Shown in pieces: positions 50,675 through 60,548 of a DNA stretch of 64,000 nt (within the stretch, counting starts at the first letter, position 1; each line of letters starts with the position of its first letter). Under the pieces are notes generated by a model. The model was not told the DNA's origin, searched no databases, and saw nothing but the letters and a program-made list of their open reading frames with translations. The stretch is from positions 62,001-126,000 of the forward strand of contig JAFXOI010000003.1 in NCBI GenBank assembly GCA_017528825.1, written 5' to 3'. Both the position numbers and the translations under genes were made by a program. Source of the DNA: Elusimicrobiaceae bacterium. Its GTDB lineage: Bacteria > Elusimicrobiota > Elusimicrobia > Elusimicrobiales > Elusimicrobiaceae.

Positions 50675-52402
50675 ATGGCAAATGAATTAAGTGATATTTT
50701 AATTGGACAAGGATTGATTGACGCCGAACAGCTCAAACGTTCCCAGTTGTATGCCAAGCAGAATAATACGACCGTACAGGAAGCGATTATCCGTTTCGGA
50801 TTTGCTACCGAGGAACAGGTGACCGCTGCGCTGGCCAAACATTTTTCTCTTCCCTATGCAAGCAAAGAGAATGGTATTTTAATTCCGGAACGGGATCAAG
50901 ATTTGCAAAAATTGATTCCCGAAAAGTTCGCCCGGGAAAACTTAGTAGTTCCTTTATTTATCGAAGATAATGAGTTGGCAGCTGCGTTTTTTGATCCTTC
51001 TAACTTGTTCTTAGTAGACAATATCCGCATGATGGCGGGAAAAGAAGTACAGCCTTTTATTGCCAGTAAAAGCCAGATTTTAGCAGTCATCGATTCTTTT
51101 TACGGACATAAAAATTTATTAGAAGAAGTGGTTAATGAGTCCGAAGGAGGCACTGCCTCTACGGCCTCTGACGAAGACGTGCAAATCGATGCCGGATACT
51201 TGGATTTGGATAAAGATTCGGCAAATTCCTCTCAGTACATTAAATTAGTAAACGCGATGCTCAAACAAGCCATCACGGAACGCACTTCAGATATTCATTT
51301 GGAATTGTTTGATGAACGGGTTAGTTTGCGTTTCCGTATTGACGGTTCCTTGTACGAACGTACGCCGCCAACCAAAGATTCTGTAGCAGCTATTATTTCC
51401 CGTATTAAAATTTTATCTAAACTGGATATCGCGGAAAAACGTTTGCCTCAGGACGGTAGTTTCGGAATAAGATTTCAGAACCGTACCATTGAGGTCCGTG
51501 TCTCTGTGTGTCCGGCAGTGTATGGAGAAAAACTCGTGCTTCGTATCTTAGACCGTGGTACGAGTGAGATGAACGTAGATCGCTTGGGCTTTGAACCGGA
51601 GCAGAAAAAAGCCTTCTTGGAAGCTGCTAACTTGCCACACGGACTAATTTTCTTGACCGGTCCTACCGGTTCTGGTAAATCTACCACGTTAAATGCAGTA
51701 TTGACGACCATTCGTACGCCGGAACTAAACTTTATGACGTTGGAAGACCCGGTGGAATATAAACTGGCCGGTATCAGCCAGGTGCAGGTAAAGCCGCAAA
51801 TCGGATTAACATTTGCCGCGGGGCTGCGTTCTTTCTTGCGTCAGGACCCGGACGTAATTCTGGTAGGGGAGGTCCGCGATAATGAAACGGCTGAGGCTTG
51901 TCTGAAAGCCGCTTTGACAGGTCACTTGGTGCTGTCTACTTTGCACACCAATGATGCTTTGGGAGCTATTCCCCGTTTGATTGATATGGGAATGGAACCA
52001 TTCTTATTGTCAAGTTCTTTGGAATTGGTGGCTGCTCAGCGCTTGGTGCGTATGTTGTGCCCACATTGTAAAATGCAGTATCAACCGGATCCATCTACCA
52101 TTGCCAAGATTATTAATGAAGGACATTTTAATCCGACGGAAGTAAATACGTGGACTTTTTATAAAGCAGTCGGATGCCCCAAATGCGTTGGCACCGGGTA
52201 TCTGGGTCGACGTGCTATTTACGAAGTGTACCGTATCACGGAACAGTTACGCAACATTATTTACAAGACGCAAGATTTAATTGAAATGCGTAAAGTAATA
52301 AAAGAAAGCGGTGTGTTAAACTTGCGCGGAAACGGTTGGCGCAAAGTGGTAAGAGGACTAACCACAGTAGAAGAAATTTTGAATATCACTACGGAGGAAT
52401 AA
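50675..52402 (+). CDS. pilB: Pilus assembly / secretion ATPase PilB (GspE)
   Basis: 575 residues. N1-type domain (LIGQGLIDAEQLKRSQ...LPYAS), then N2 (TSDIHLELFDERVSLRFRID) and the ATPase core: Walker A GPTGSGKST, Asp box TLEDPVEY, Walker B DPDVILVGEVRDNETAE, His box GHLVLSTLHTND, and a Cys4 zinc motif (CPHC/CPKC). It powers pilin extrusion at the inner membrane. No PilT retraction ATPase is in the window, so this could be a pseudopilus (type II) or a non-retracting pilus. Confidence 0.95.
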   Translation: MANELSDILIGQGLIDAEQLKRSQLYAKQNNTTVQEAIIRFGFATEEQVTAALAKHFSLPYASKENGILIPERDQDLQKLIPEKFARENLVVPLFIEDNELAAAFFDPSNLFLVDNIRMMAGKEVQPFIASKSQILAVIDSFYGHKNLLEEVVNESEGGTASTASDEDVQIDAGYLDLDKDSANSSQYIKLVNAMLKQAITERTSDIHLELFDERVSLRFRIDGSLYERTPPTKDSVAAIISRIKILSKLDIAEKRLPQDGSFGIRFQNRTIEVRVSVCPAVYGEKLVLRILDRGTSEMNVDRLGFEPEQKKAFLEAANLPHGLIFLTGPTGSGKSTTLNAVLTTIRTPELNFMTLEDPVEYKLAGISQVQVKPQIGLTFAAGLRSFLRQDPDVILVGEVRDNETAEACLKAALTGHLVLSTLHTNDALGAIPRLIDMGMEPFLLSSSLELVAAQRLVRMLCPHCKMQYQPDPSTIAKIINEGHFNPTEVNTWTFYKAVGCPKCVGTGYLGRRAIYEVYRITEQLRNIIYKTQDLIEMRKVIKESGVLNLRGNGWRKVVRGLTTVEEILNITTEE

Positions 52403-52407
52403 GCCGT

Positions 52408-53631
52408 ATGCAAAAGTATAGTTACGTGGTGAAGGACAGTACTGGTAAAACTCGCAAAGGGAGCATCAATGCAGAGAGCCGGGACCGTGTCATCTTCGCC
52501 TTGCAAAACAAAGGTTTTATTATTTTGGAAGTTAAAGAAGGATCTGCTCCTTTATTCGGCAAAACGGCGGGTGCCAAGAAAGTCGGTGGAAAAGTATCCG
52601 GGCACGTATTAGCCTTCTTTGCAGAGCAGTTGTCTACCCTGATTGCCGGCGGTGTGCCGTTGGCTCGTGCCATTGCACTACTGAGTGAATATTCTTCCAG
52701 TCCGAAACTGGGAATGGTATTAAATCAAGTGGCCAAAGACATCGTGGGCGGAAACTCTTTGCATACAGCTTTATCACGACACCCGAAAACATTTAACAAC
52801 ATTTGGTTGTCGTTGGTGGAAGCCGGGGAAGTAGGCGGAAATTTGGCAGATACTTTGTATCAAATTTCCCAATATATTAAGACGCAAGAAACGATGAAAA
52901 GTAAAATTATTACCGCTATTACGTATCCGGCCATTCTGTGTGTGGCCTCCGTGGGCGTATTAATTTACTTTATTTTGGGTATCGTTCCGACGTTTGCGCA
53001 AATCTTTAAAGATTTTAATATTGATTTGCCTATGTTGACAGTGACGGTGCTGGCGGTATCCAGCTTTTTGATTAATCACGGTATTTTAATTATCGTGGTG
53101 CTGATTATGCTAGCGCTGGGTTTCCGTTTCTATATCAAAACACCGCAGGGCAAAAAACGCTGGCATACGTTTATGATTACGATGCCTATTTTCGGCGGGT
53201 TTGTGCGGAATATTTACTATTCGCGTATGTTGACCACGCTTTCTACCCTTTTGCGAAGCGGTGTCACCATTTTGAACGCTATTGTAGTATTGGAAGAATC
53301 ATTTAATACGAACGTAATTATTCAAAATGCTTTGCGTCTGGCCAAGACGGAAGTGGCGGCTGGTCGTTCTATTTCAGATTCTTTTAGAGCAGCGGGTGTG
53401 TTCCCGGGACTTATGACAGAAATGATGATGATGGGTGAAGAATCTGGTAAATTGCCTAGCATTATTGGTACCTTATCTAAGTTTTACTCCGATAATGTGG
53501 ACCAATTTATCGCCCGATTCTCAGCGGTAATCGATCCTATTCTAATCGTAGGCGTAGGTTCTTTGATTGGTATCGTGGTAGCCTCTATTTTCTTACCTAT
53601 CTTCAAATTGTCCCAGATCGGCGGTCAATAA
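52408..53631 (+). CDS. pilC: Pilus inner-membrane platform protein PilC (GspF)
   Basis: 407 residues starting MQKYSYVVKDSTGKTRKGSI. Two GspF domains each with FAEQLSTLIAGGVPLARAI / MLTTLSTLLRSGVTILNAI and three membrane helices overall (ILCVASVGVLIYFILGIVPT; GILIIVVLIMLALGF; LIVGVGSLIGIVVASIFLPI). Start 52408, right after the pilB stop, with GGAGG. It connects PilB to pilin assembly. Confidence 0.95.
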   Translation: MQKYSYVVKDSTGKTRKGSINAESRDRVIFALQNKGFIILEVKEGSAPLFGKTAGAKKVGGKVSGHVLAFFAEQLSTLIAGGVPLARAIALLSEYSSSPKLGMVLNQVAKDIVGGNSLHTALSRHPKTFNNIWLSLVEAGEVGGNLADTLYQISQYIKTQETMKSKIITAITYPAILCVASVGVLIYFILGIVPTFAQIFKDFNIDLPMLTVTVLAVSSFLINHGILIIVVLIMLALGFRFYIKTPQGKKRWHTFMITMPIFGGFVRNIYYSRMLTTLSTLLRSGVTILNAIVVLEESFNTNVIIQNALRLAKTEVAAGRSISDSFRAAGVFPGLMTEMMMMGEESGKLPSIIGTLSKFYSDNVDQFIARFSAVIDPILIVGVGSLIGIVVASIFLPIFKLSQIGGQ

Positions 53632-53646
53632 ACAGAGGAGAGATCT

Positions 53647-54156
53647 ATGTATATTCAAGAGAGAAAAGGTTTTACGCTGATTGAAGTGTTAACGGTCGTG
53701 TTAATTGGGGCATTGGTTGTGCTTTTTGCCATTCCGAATTATCGCAAAAGCCAAGATAAAAACCGGTATTTGACGGCTAGCGGTGTGTTAATGGAACTGG
53801 GAAATGGCGTGAATATTGTGCGAGAAGATTTCCCGGGAGTTGATTTAACGTCTGGTAGCGTAACGCGAGGAGCAGTTTTTTATAGTGGGACATCACCTTC
53901 TTTTGAAGTTGGCTCTGGTGAAAGCGTAACAGGGACCACCGTCATTTCATGGCTGGTGTATAATAATTATTTGACCTCATTTCCCATTGATAATTCCGGG
54001 CAGTATTTAGGATATCGTTTCGCCATCAGCACAACCGGAGCTGCCAATTGTTCTTGTAATACGGGAGAAGCGGTCGCTTGTATGACAGGTTCCAACGCTA
54101 ACAGTTCCTATACTTGTGCATGGGTTGACAAATCCGGTATTTTGCACCATAATTAA
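53647..54156 (+). CDS. Pilin-like subunit 1 of the operon
   Basis: 169 residues. MYIQERKG^FTLIEVLTVV with Glu5, hydrophobic helix to AIPNYRKSQ, then a beta domain with four Cys (CSC, C, C). Major-pilin-like in signal and in position just after pilC. Which of the subunits is the major one cannot be told from sequence. Confidence 0.88.
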   Translation: MYIQERKGFTLIEVLTVVLIGALVVLFAIPNYRKSQDKNRYLTASGVLMELGNGVNIVREDFPGVDLTSGSVTRGAVFYSGTSPSFEVGSGESVTGTTVISWLVYNNYLTSFPIDNSGQYLGYRFAISTTGAANCSCNTGEAVACMTGSNANSSYTCAWVDKSGILHHN

Positions 54157-54169
54157 AAGAGGAGACATT

Positions 54170-54643
54170 ATGCGCAACGATAAGGGTTTTACATTAGTTG
54201 AATTGCTGGTAGCCGCAACGATTGTGGGTATTTTGGCTGTGTTTGTAACCATTCAGCTCCGCAATAGTGCTGCAGAAACTCGTTGGACGCAGGCCAAAGC
54301 TAAAGCGGATGCGTTGGCTTTTGCGGCGCATAGAGCCAAAGTAGATTATCCTTCTTTATCTTTTAGCGATACGCCGCTTGGAGGTTATGTAAAAGCAAGT
54401 TGTGGGTATCGTCCGCGCATGAATAGTACAGTACAAGCTACCACGCTGATTGATTGTGGATACTTGGAAAATTCTGGTTGGACAGATCGCTATTTTACAT
54501 ACTATGTTTGTAATAATGGGTGTGGTCCGGATGATGCCTATTTGGCATTAGTACAAGTGAATAGTGCAGCCCCATTGCCCAGTCAATATAAGACGTATAA
54601 ATACTATGCACACCCCAGCCGTGACGGGTTTGAGCAACATTGA
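54170..54643 (+). CDS. Pilin-like subunit 2 of the operon
   Basis: 157 residues. MRNDKG^FTLVELLVAATIVG with Glu5; the C-terminal domain has Cys in CGYRPRMN, DCGYLENSGW and CNNGCGPDD. Start 54170 behind GGAG. Type IV pilin or GspH-like pseudopilin; role not resolved. Confidence 0.86.
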   Translation: MRNDKGFTLVELLVAATIVGILAVFVTIQLRNSAAETRWTQAKAKADALAFAAHRAKVDYPSLSFSDTPLGGYVKASCGYRPRMNSTVQATTLIDCGYLENSGWTDRYFTYYVCNNGCGPDDAYLALVQVNSAAPLPSQYKTYKYYAHPSRDGFEQH

Positions 54644-54653
54644 GGAAAAATAT

Positions 54654-55226
54654 ATGAGAAGAAATACTATTTATCCGTGCGATAAGGGTTTCACATTGAT
54701 GGAAATCCTGTTTGTGGTGTTGGTGATCGCTTTGGTAATTAGTTTTGCGATGCCGGCTATCCGTTCCGTGCGGTTTGATATCAAAAATGCGCGGGCGAAA
54801 GCGGCTTTGCGCAAAGTGGCTGAGGCTCGTCGTTCGTATTATGAATATAGCCGCGGTGGAAATTTTCCAACCACTTCTTTTGAAATTGGTTCGGCTCAAA
54901 GCTGGAGCAGCGATACTTGTACAAATCCGGCGGCATCGGGCGTTCCGGGGACTTCTATATCGCCGGAAGATGCCAGCCAGTTGTTTGCGTGTGGCTTTTT
55001 AAATTGGAAAGATTTTGCGGGGTTACCGTATCGATTCTATATTTGCAATGCTAATGATACGAGCGAATCCTCCTGTCAGCTGGCTGGTCAAACGCTTTCT
55101 GTCAGTGCTACGGCCGCCGGCGATAGCAGTGCTTTTGCCAAGCAGGTGGGTTCTAAATATATGAGCCCATATAAGATGTATATTTTAAAAGACAGCATGG
55201 AAGTGCACGATACAGAAGAGGAATAA
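54654..55226 (+). CDS. Pilin-like subunit 3 of the operon
   Basis: 190 residues. An 11-residue leader before KG^FTLMEILFVVLVIAL with Glu5; C-terminal domain with Cys pairs (DTCTNPAA, FACGFL, ICNAND, SSCQLAG). The start at 54654 (after GAGG) is chosen over in-frame codons within the previous gene. Minor pilin candidate. Confidence 0.86.
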   Translation: MRRNTIYPCDKGFTLMEILFVVLVIALVISFAMPAIRSVRFDIKNARAKAALRKVAEARRSYYEYSRGGNFPTTSFEIGSAQSWSSDTCTNPAASGVPGTSISPEDASQLFACGFLNWKDFAGLPYRFYICNANDTSESSCQLAGQTLSVSATAAGDSSAFAKQVGSKYMSPYKMYILKDSMEVHDTEEE

Positions 55227-55233
55227 GAGACAT

Positions 55234-55719
55234 ATGAAGAAATATTTTTTACAAAATAAGAAAGGGGTAACCCTATTGGAAGGATTGATTGCTTTGTTGT
55301 TACTTGCGCTGATTGCCACGGGTACTTTTGGTGTACTGCTGTCTACTTCTCGGCGCAGTACGCAGCCGGATATTCGAGAAGAAATGATTTTGGCGGTAGA
55401 GCGTGCGATGGATAAAATGCAGGTATATGTGTACCCAACCGATTATGCATACGGAAGTCTTCCGGCTGATGTGAAAGGGGGATTATGCGGCGATTCTAAT
55501 CCGTTGGCAGATCAGGAGCATGACATCGCTTGCTTGTTACCTCCCATTTGTAACGCAAGTAATTCTTATTTTCATTATACGATAACACAAGTACCTGGAG
55601 AGAATATGCCGCATGAAAAAATACGTTTTGAAGATTTAGGATCAGGAACGTTGTATTATCCGGTTCGCTCTCCTTATTCTATTAAGTTTGACATACAGTG
55701 TAACGGGTTTAAACTATGA
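55234..55719 (+). CDS. Pilin-like subunit 4 (PilV/GspI-like)
   Basis: 161 residues. KKG^VTLLEGLIALLLLALIA with Glu5 at the fifth mature position; the LLEGLIAL variant is typical of PilV/GspI minor pilins. Cys in GLCGDSN, IACLL and ICNAS. It overlaps the next gene by 4 bases. Confidence 0.84.
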   Translation: MKKYFLQNKKGVTLLEGLIALLLLALIATGTFGVLLSTSRRSTQPDIREEMILAVERAMDKMQVYVYPTDYAYGSLPADVKGGLCGDSNPLADQEHDIACLLPPICNASNSYFHYTITQVPGENMPHEKIRFEDLGSGTLYYPVRSPYSIKFDIQCNGFKL

Positions 55720-56399
55720 AAAAAAATAGTAACTCTTTTTTAATTAGTGGGCGTCGCGGTTTTACACTAACAGAGGTGCTGTTAGCCGTGATGATAGTTG
55801 GGCTAATCGGAGTGGCTTTGGCCTCTTTGACTCGTTCTGCCGCGCGGGAAGGGGGCGTCGGTCGCAGTAAAATATTGTTGCGTAATAACTTAGCCTCTTT
55901 TGTGCGTACCTTGCGTAAGGACTTGGCTTCTGCCACGGTGGTAAATGCGACGGGAATTATAACGGCCAGCAATTCCACTCCTATCAAACTCTTAGAAATT
56001 GGACAAAATGTGCAAGCTGACGGAGTAACTCCGGTGGCGATGGATCCAAATGCCCCGGGAGCCAAAAAAATTACCTACTGCTTTGTGCGTGGGAATAATA
56101 ATACCAATATTGTACCTTCCTCAGCTTATCGCGGAGGAGCTATTTATCGCGTAAAGGGAGATACTTATTCCTGCCCTGACTCAGCCATGACATCATCCAA
56201 TTTGGTATTGAATAATGTGAAATATATTCCGCAGGGGACTACTACTCCCAATTATCCGGTACCGTTGTTTGTACGGGATAATTTCAGTCGAGCAGATTCT
56301 CCGAATTTGTTAACCGTACGCTTGATTACGGAACTAGATAGTACCCCTATCATTAATGATGTGATTAACGAAACATTTTCTGCCCCGATGGGCTATTAA
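55716..56399 (+). CDS. Pilin-like subunit 5 (PilW/GspJ-like)
   Basis: 227 residues, the largest pilin of the operon. RRG^FTLTEVLLAVMIVGLIG with Glu5, then a larger C-terminal domain, as in GspJ/PilW minor pilins. ATGA overlap with the preceding gene. It probably forms part of a priming tip complex with its neighbours; this is by analogy. Confidence 0.84.
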   Translation: MKKNSNSFLISGRRGFTLTEVLLAVMIVGLIGVALASLTRSAAREGGVGRSKILLRNNLASFVRTLRKDLASATVVNATGIITASNSTPIKLLEIGQNVQADGVTPVAMDPNAPGAKKITYCFVRGNNNTNIVPSSAYRGGAIYRVKGDTYSCPDSAMTSSNLVLNNVKYIPQGTTTPNYPVPLFVRDNFSRADSPNLLTVRLITELDSTPIINDVINETFSAPMGY

Positions 56400-56408
56400 G
56401 GAGGAGTT

Positions 56409-56813
56409 ATGATTAAGAATAAACGAGGGGCTGCTTTAATGCAAGTTTTATTGATTACGATAATCTTGGCCGGTATGGCTACGATGTTGTTGAGAGCCAG
56501 TCTGTCTCGTACGTCATCGGCTCGCAAAACACGCCGAGCGGTAACTGCCGAGATGTTGATAGAATCGTGTATGGCGGAAGTAAATGCCTTGTGGGCTTCT
56601 AAAAGCGATGAGGCCTTTCTAAACGATTTGTCTACGAAAGGAGTTCATGCTTCTCCTATTATGTATGTAGACAGAGAAGGAGAACAACCCCAATCGGAGT
56701 ATGTATGCCACATCGCCGATCCCTACGGCGGAGCTGATTATACAGTTACAGCGCGCTTTGTTTCTAAAAACGACAAATGGCTGGTTGAGTATGAGGCAGA
56801 CGGAATAGAGTGA
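56409..56813 (+). CDS. Pilin-like subunit 6 lacking Glu5 (PilX/GspK-like)
   Basis: 134 residues. KRG^AALMQVLLITIILAGMA: a prepilin site with Gln where Glu5 is expected. Absence of Glu5 is the hallmark of GspK-type tip subunits, though GspK itself is larger. Last of six consecutive pilin-like genes; its stop overlaps the GTG alternative start of the next gene. Confidence 0.78.
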   Translation: MIKNKRGAALMQVLLITIILAGMATMLLRASLSRTSSARKTRRAVTAEMLIESCMAEVNALWASKSDEAFLNDLSTKGVHASPIMYVDREGEQPQSEYVCHIADPYGGADYTVTARFVSKNDKWLVEYEADGIE

Positions 56814-56818
56814 TTTGC

Positions 56819-58423
56819 ATGCATAAGACAGGGTGGGTATTGTTACTGATTTTCTTGAGTGGACTGGCGGGATTGCAAGCGCAATCCTATCCTACCTCTG
56901 TAGATGCTAGTAATGCTGTAGAAGCTCCTCCTTCCAGTATTGATTTATTAAAACGTTCAGCCGGTGCTTCCAGCGTAAAAGCGGTCGCTCCTGTCGCTGC
57001 GACTTCGCAATCTTCTTCCGGTACGAGTACTGATACGACGGCTGCCAAGCCCGCCCCAACGAAGAGTACCGGGTCCTATTTAGAAATGCCCTTATCTTCG
57101 GGAACGGTTGTAAAAACGCAAGTTCAACCTACTATCAAGCCTGCGCCTCGTCCGGCTAAGGTGACAACTCCCGCTCCGGATCCGGCGCCTACAGCCGTGG
57201 AAAAAGATATTGAACAGAATAATGCTTTGGCAGAAGGGGAAAAAACAGGAGTACCGGTTACATCTGTAGCTACTCCTGCGGATACGCCTGCAGAGCCAAC
57301 GGTTTCGGGAGAAACAAACTCGGAAGCCATTGCACAGGAAGAGTTGGATTATGCCGCCCGTATGTTGCGTCAAGCTAAACAAGAAAATTCCTCCGGCCGG
57401 TTTATTCCGCCCCCTGCGGCTATCTCTGCGCAAGAAGTACCTCCTACGCCGACTACAACCGCACGCCGACCCTATGATCCCAATGAATATCGCCCGGGTG
57501 TAGAATGGATTAAAAGTAACAGCACTAATTTTGTGATTTATACCCAAAAACGCGAAGGCGGAATTGGCTCTTCCAATATGGGCATGACCTTTGAATCTGC
57601 CTATGCTACGTTGCGCCGAAACATTCCGTGGATGATGTCAGATAAAGTGCGGGTATTTGTGTATCAGGACCATAATAGCTATTTGAAATATGAGCCAAAT
57701 GCCAAAGCGTGGGCGCGTGCACTAGCGTATCCGACCCGCGGAGAAATTGTAGTGTATGATGAGCCCGGCAAACAACAAGAACTCAAAGAGGTATTTACGC
57801 ATGAGTTGGTGCACATCTTCACACAGAAATTTTTTGATAAATATAAAACAGGCAAGCTTATGACACCTACGTGGCTGGATGAGGGCTTGGCTGTGTATAT
57901 GGAAGATCAAGCATATAACGGGTCAAAAGGCGGGCCGTGGAATCATGATTTGAAAACGTTGAATATTCAGCGGTCCGAACAAAGTCAAGTCAATACGTTT
58001 TCTTCTACAGCCATGTTTGGCTCTTCTTCCAATATGGGAAGTGGCCCGTTCAGAGCTAAAAAAGGCAGACCCGTCTACTTGATGCCGTTTGACCAATTTA
58101 TGCAAGAAGGTTCTCTGTCTTATATGGAAGGACGCGGAAAGACCCAAGATTGGTATTTCCAAGCCTACGCCATGGTGCGTTTTCTATTAAATCCGGCGGG
58201 AGGTTCTTCTCCTTCCAATCGTATGCAATTTGAGCAATTTACCCGTTTGATTGCCCAAGGGGAACAAGTGCGTGATCCAAAGACCGGATTTCCAATGCGC
58301 GGTCCCGATGGTAAGCCTGTCTATCAGCCCTATTCTGTAGAAAAAGCGATGGGCCGCTCGTATCACTACAACAATGCCAGCAATTTCGAAGATAATTTCT
58401 GGCGCTGGGTTAAAAAACAATAA
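56819..58423 (+). CDS. Secreted gluzincin-type metallopeptidase
   Basis: About 534 residues. Signal peptide ending AGLQA|QS; a long Pro/Thr/Ser/Ala linker (residues ~25-220); then a peptidase-MA-like domain with zinc motif HELVHIFTQ and a downstream WLDEGLAVYME whose Glu is the third ligand. The preceding NFVIYTQKREGG and VRVFVYQDHNSYLKY pattern is typical of this superfamily. It closes the pilus operon (overlap with the pilX-like gene at the alternative GTG start 56810), so it may be exported by, or process parts of, the machine. The substrate is unknown. Confidence 0.8.
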   Translation: MHKTGWVLLLIFLSGLAGLQAQSYPTSVDASNAVEAPPSSIDLLKRSAGASSVKAVAPVAATSQSSSGTSTDTTAAKPAPTKSTGSYLEMPLSSGTVVKTQVQPTIKPAPRPAKVTTPAPDPAPTAVEKDIEQNNALAEGEKTGVPVTSVATPADTPAEPTVSGETNSEAIAQEELDYAARMLRQAKQENSSGRFIPPPAAISAQEVPPTPTTTARRPYDPNEYRPGVEWIKSNSTNFVIYTQKREGGIGSSNMGMTFESAYATLRRNIPWMMSDKVRVFVYQDHNSYLKYEPNAKAWARALAYPTRGEIVVYDEPGKQQELKEVFTHELVHIFTQKFFDKYKTGKLMTPTWLDEGLAVYMEDQAYNGSKGGPWNHDLKTLNIQRSEQSQVNTFSSTAMFGSSSNMGSGPFRAKKGRPVYLMPFDQFMQEGSLSYMEGRGKTQDWYFQAYAMVRFLLNPAGGSSPSNRMQFEQFTRLIAQGEQVRDPKTGFPMRGPDGKPVYQPYSVEKAMGRSYHYNNASNFEDNFWRWVKKQ

Positions 58424-58560
58424 TCATACCTTTGACTACCCCCCCTAGAGATAACAACTGCCATGATATTTTAACTGCAATTTAAGCAGTTAAGATGCCT
58501 CGCATATTTCTTGTCAGTACTGTGGCCATTTGTCTAGTTGTAAACTGCTATAATATAAAC

Positions 58561-59538
58561 ATGGCTGTGCAGGAAGATACCGTATTAAGCGTAGAAAATC
58601 TACAAGTATCCTTAGGAAAAGGCGACCACTCCGTGCCGGTGGTGCGAGGCTTGTCCTACCAATTGAAAAAAGGCCAAGTACTTGCGGTAGTAGGGGAATC
58701 CGGTTGCGGAAAAACCTTACATGCCCTATCTTTACTGAGATTGTTGCCCCCCGGAGTGTATATCACCGGCGGCAAAATCATCTATCGCGGGAAAGATATT
58801 TGTACGCTACCCAATGAAGAGCTTCGTCACTTGCGCGGTCATAAAATAGCCATGGTGTTCCAAGATCCCATGACTAGTTTGAATCCTATCCGCACCATTG
58901 GTAAACAGTTAACTGAAACTATCCTGGCTCACCGGTCCGTTAGCCTGTTGAAGGCACGTGCTATAGCGGTGCGATTGCTTAAAAAAGTAGGTATTGCACA
59001 AGCCAAAGAACGTTTGAACGAATATCCTTTTCAGTTTTCCGGCGGACAACGGCAGCGAATTATGATTGCTATGGCTTTATGTTTGCATCCCGAAGTATTA
59101 ATTGCCGATGAGCCGACCACTGCTTTAGATGTAACCATTCAGGCACAAATTTTGAAACTGATTAAACAACTACAACGACAAAGCGGAATGTCTGCGGTAT
59201 TTATTACTCATAACCTGGCACTGGTGGCGGATATTGCCGATGAAGTGTTGGTGTTGTATAGTGGACATTGTGTAGAAAAAGCGTCCGTACAAGAGTTATT
59301 TTCAAAGCCCTTGCACCCGTACACAAAAGGTTTGTTAGGGTCTTTGGTTAGTTTAACTCATAAAATGGATCATTTGCCCGCAATAGAAGGATATCCTCCA
59401 GCCCCCGGTTTTCCAAAACAAGGATGTCCGTTTGCCCCGCGCTGTCCGTATGTGACAGAAAAATGTCGCCAAGAATTGCCGCCTTTAGACTCGGTGCGAA
59501 ATCACCAAGTGCGGTGTTGGCGAGCGGAGGAATTATGA
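58561..59538 (+). CDS. Dipeptide/oligopeptide ABC transporter ATP-binding protein (OppD/DppD-like)
   Basis: 325 residues. Walker A GESGCGKT, signature FSGGQRQRI, Walker [13 protein letters not shown], and the C-terminal oligopeptide-family extension with [14 protein letters not shown] (Fe-S-type Cys). A TATAAT lies at 58549-58554, giving a nearly leaderless mRNA, unless transcription comes from further up. ATGA overlap with the next ATPase gene. Couples ATP hydrolysis to import of peptides. Confidence 0.92.
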   Translation: MAVQEDTVLSVENLQVSLGKGDHSVPVVRGLSYQLKKGQVLAVVGESGCGKTLHALSLLRLLPPGVYITGGKIIYRGKDICTLPNEELRHLRGHKIAMVFQDPMTSLNPIRTIGKQLTETILAHRSVSLLKARAIAVRLLKKVGIAQAKERLNEYPFQFSGGQRQRIMIAMALCLHPEVLIADEPTTALDVTIQAQILKLIKQLQRQSGMSAVFITHNLALVADIADEVLVLYSGHCVEKASVQELFSKPLHPYTKGLLGSLVSLTHKMDHLPAIEGYPPAPGFPKQGCPFAPRCPYVTEKCRQELPPLDSVRNHQVRCWRAEEL

Positions 59539-60548
59539 CGCTACCTATCGAAGTAAAACAAGTAGTCAAAACATATCGCCGCGGGGGGTGGTTAGGTGGC
59601 AAGGCGGAAGAAAATACAGTGCTTCACGGAGTAAGTGTATCCGTGGGAGAACAGGAAATCTTGGGCTTAGTGGGAGAATCCGGTTGCGGTAAAACAACTT
59701 TAGCTAAGATTATATTGGGCTTGGAATCTTATCAAGCCGGTTCGGTCAAAATAAACGGACAGGAACTTAATACCTTAAGCAAAGCCGGCTTTAAAAATTT
59801 AAGGCGTTCTTTACAGGTCATCTTTCAGGATCCTTATTCCAGTTTAGATCCGCGTATGAATGTGGCTCAAATTATTAGTGAACCGTGGGATATTCATCAC
59901 TTATATCCCAATCGTCAAGAACGGAAAGAAAAATTGGAAGAATTGCTTTTGTCTGTAGGATTGTCTGCGGAAATGGCCCCGCGTTATCCGCATGAATTTT
60001 CCGGCGGGCAACGGCAACGGGTAGCTATCGCGCGGGCACTGGCTTTGGAGCCGCGCATTTTGGTGGCCGATGAGCCCGTGTCGGCTTTAGACGTATCTGT
60101 ACAGGCGCAAATACTCAATTTACTTAAAGACATCAGCCGCCGGCGTAAATTAAGCGTATTGTTTATTTCGCATGATTTTGCGGTGGCACGTTTTTTGTGT
60201 GACCGAATTGCGGTTATGTACCAAGGACGTTTGGTGGAGAGTGCTCCTGCGGAAGAACTGTTTAGCAATCCGCAACATCCCTATACGGAAACCTTGTTGT
60301 CAGCGGTGCCGGTGCCCAATCCTGCGTTGCAGAAAAATCGTCAAGTATTAGAAGCCTCTGCGGTGGTATCAGGCGCTGAAAAAAGCCCCTGTCCGTTTGC
60401 CTCGCGTTGTGCTTATTTTGAGAAGGATATTTGTATGCGTCCTTGCTCGTGGACGGTAGGTAAAAACGAGCATGGTTGTGCGTGTAACCGCTTACCTTTT
60501 GCCAAACAAAAAAGTCGGTATGCCCTTGAAGAAGGAGCCATAAAATGA
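59535..60548 (+). CDS. Oligopeptide ABC transporter ATP-binding protein (OppF/DppF-like)
   Basis: 337 residues. Walker [36 protein letters not shown], and the C-terminal CPFASRCAYFEKDIC. Partner of the preceding ATPase; overlaps both neighbours by 4 bases. Start [11 protein letters not shown] at 59535 behind GGAGG. Confidence 0.92.
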   Translation: MTLPIEVKQVVKTYRRGGWLGGKAEENTVLHGVSVSVGEQEILGLVGESGCGKTTLAKIILGLESYQAGSVKINGQELNTLSKAGFKNLRRSLQVIFQDPYSSLDPRMNVAQIISEPWDIHHLYPNRQERKEKLEELLLSVGLSAEMAPRYPHEFSGGQRQRVAIARALALEPRILVADEPVSALDVSVQAQILNLLKDISRRRKLSVLFISHDFAVARFLCDRIAVMYQGRLVESAPAEELFSNPQHPYTETLLSAVPVPNPALQKNRQVLEASAVVSGAEKSPCPFASRCAYFEKDICMRPCSWTVGKNEHGCACNRLPFAKQKSRYALEEGAIK

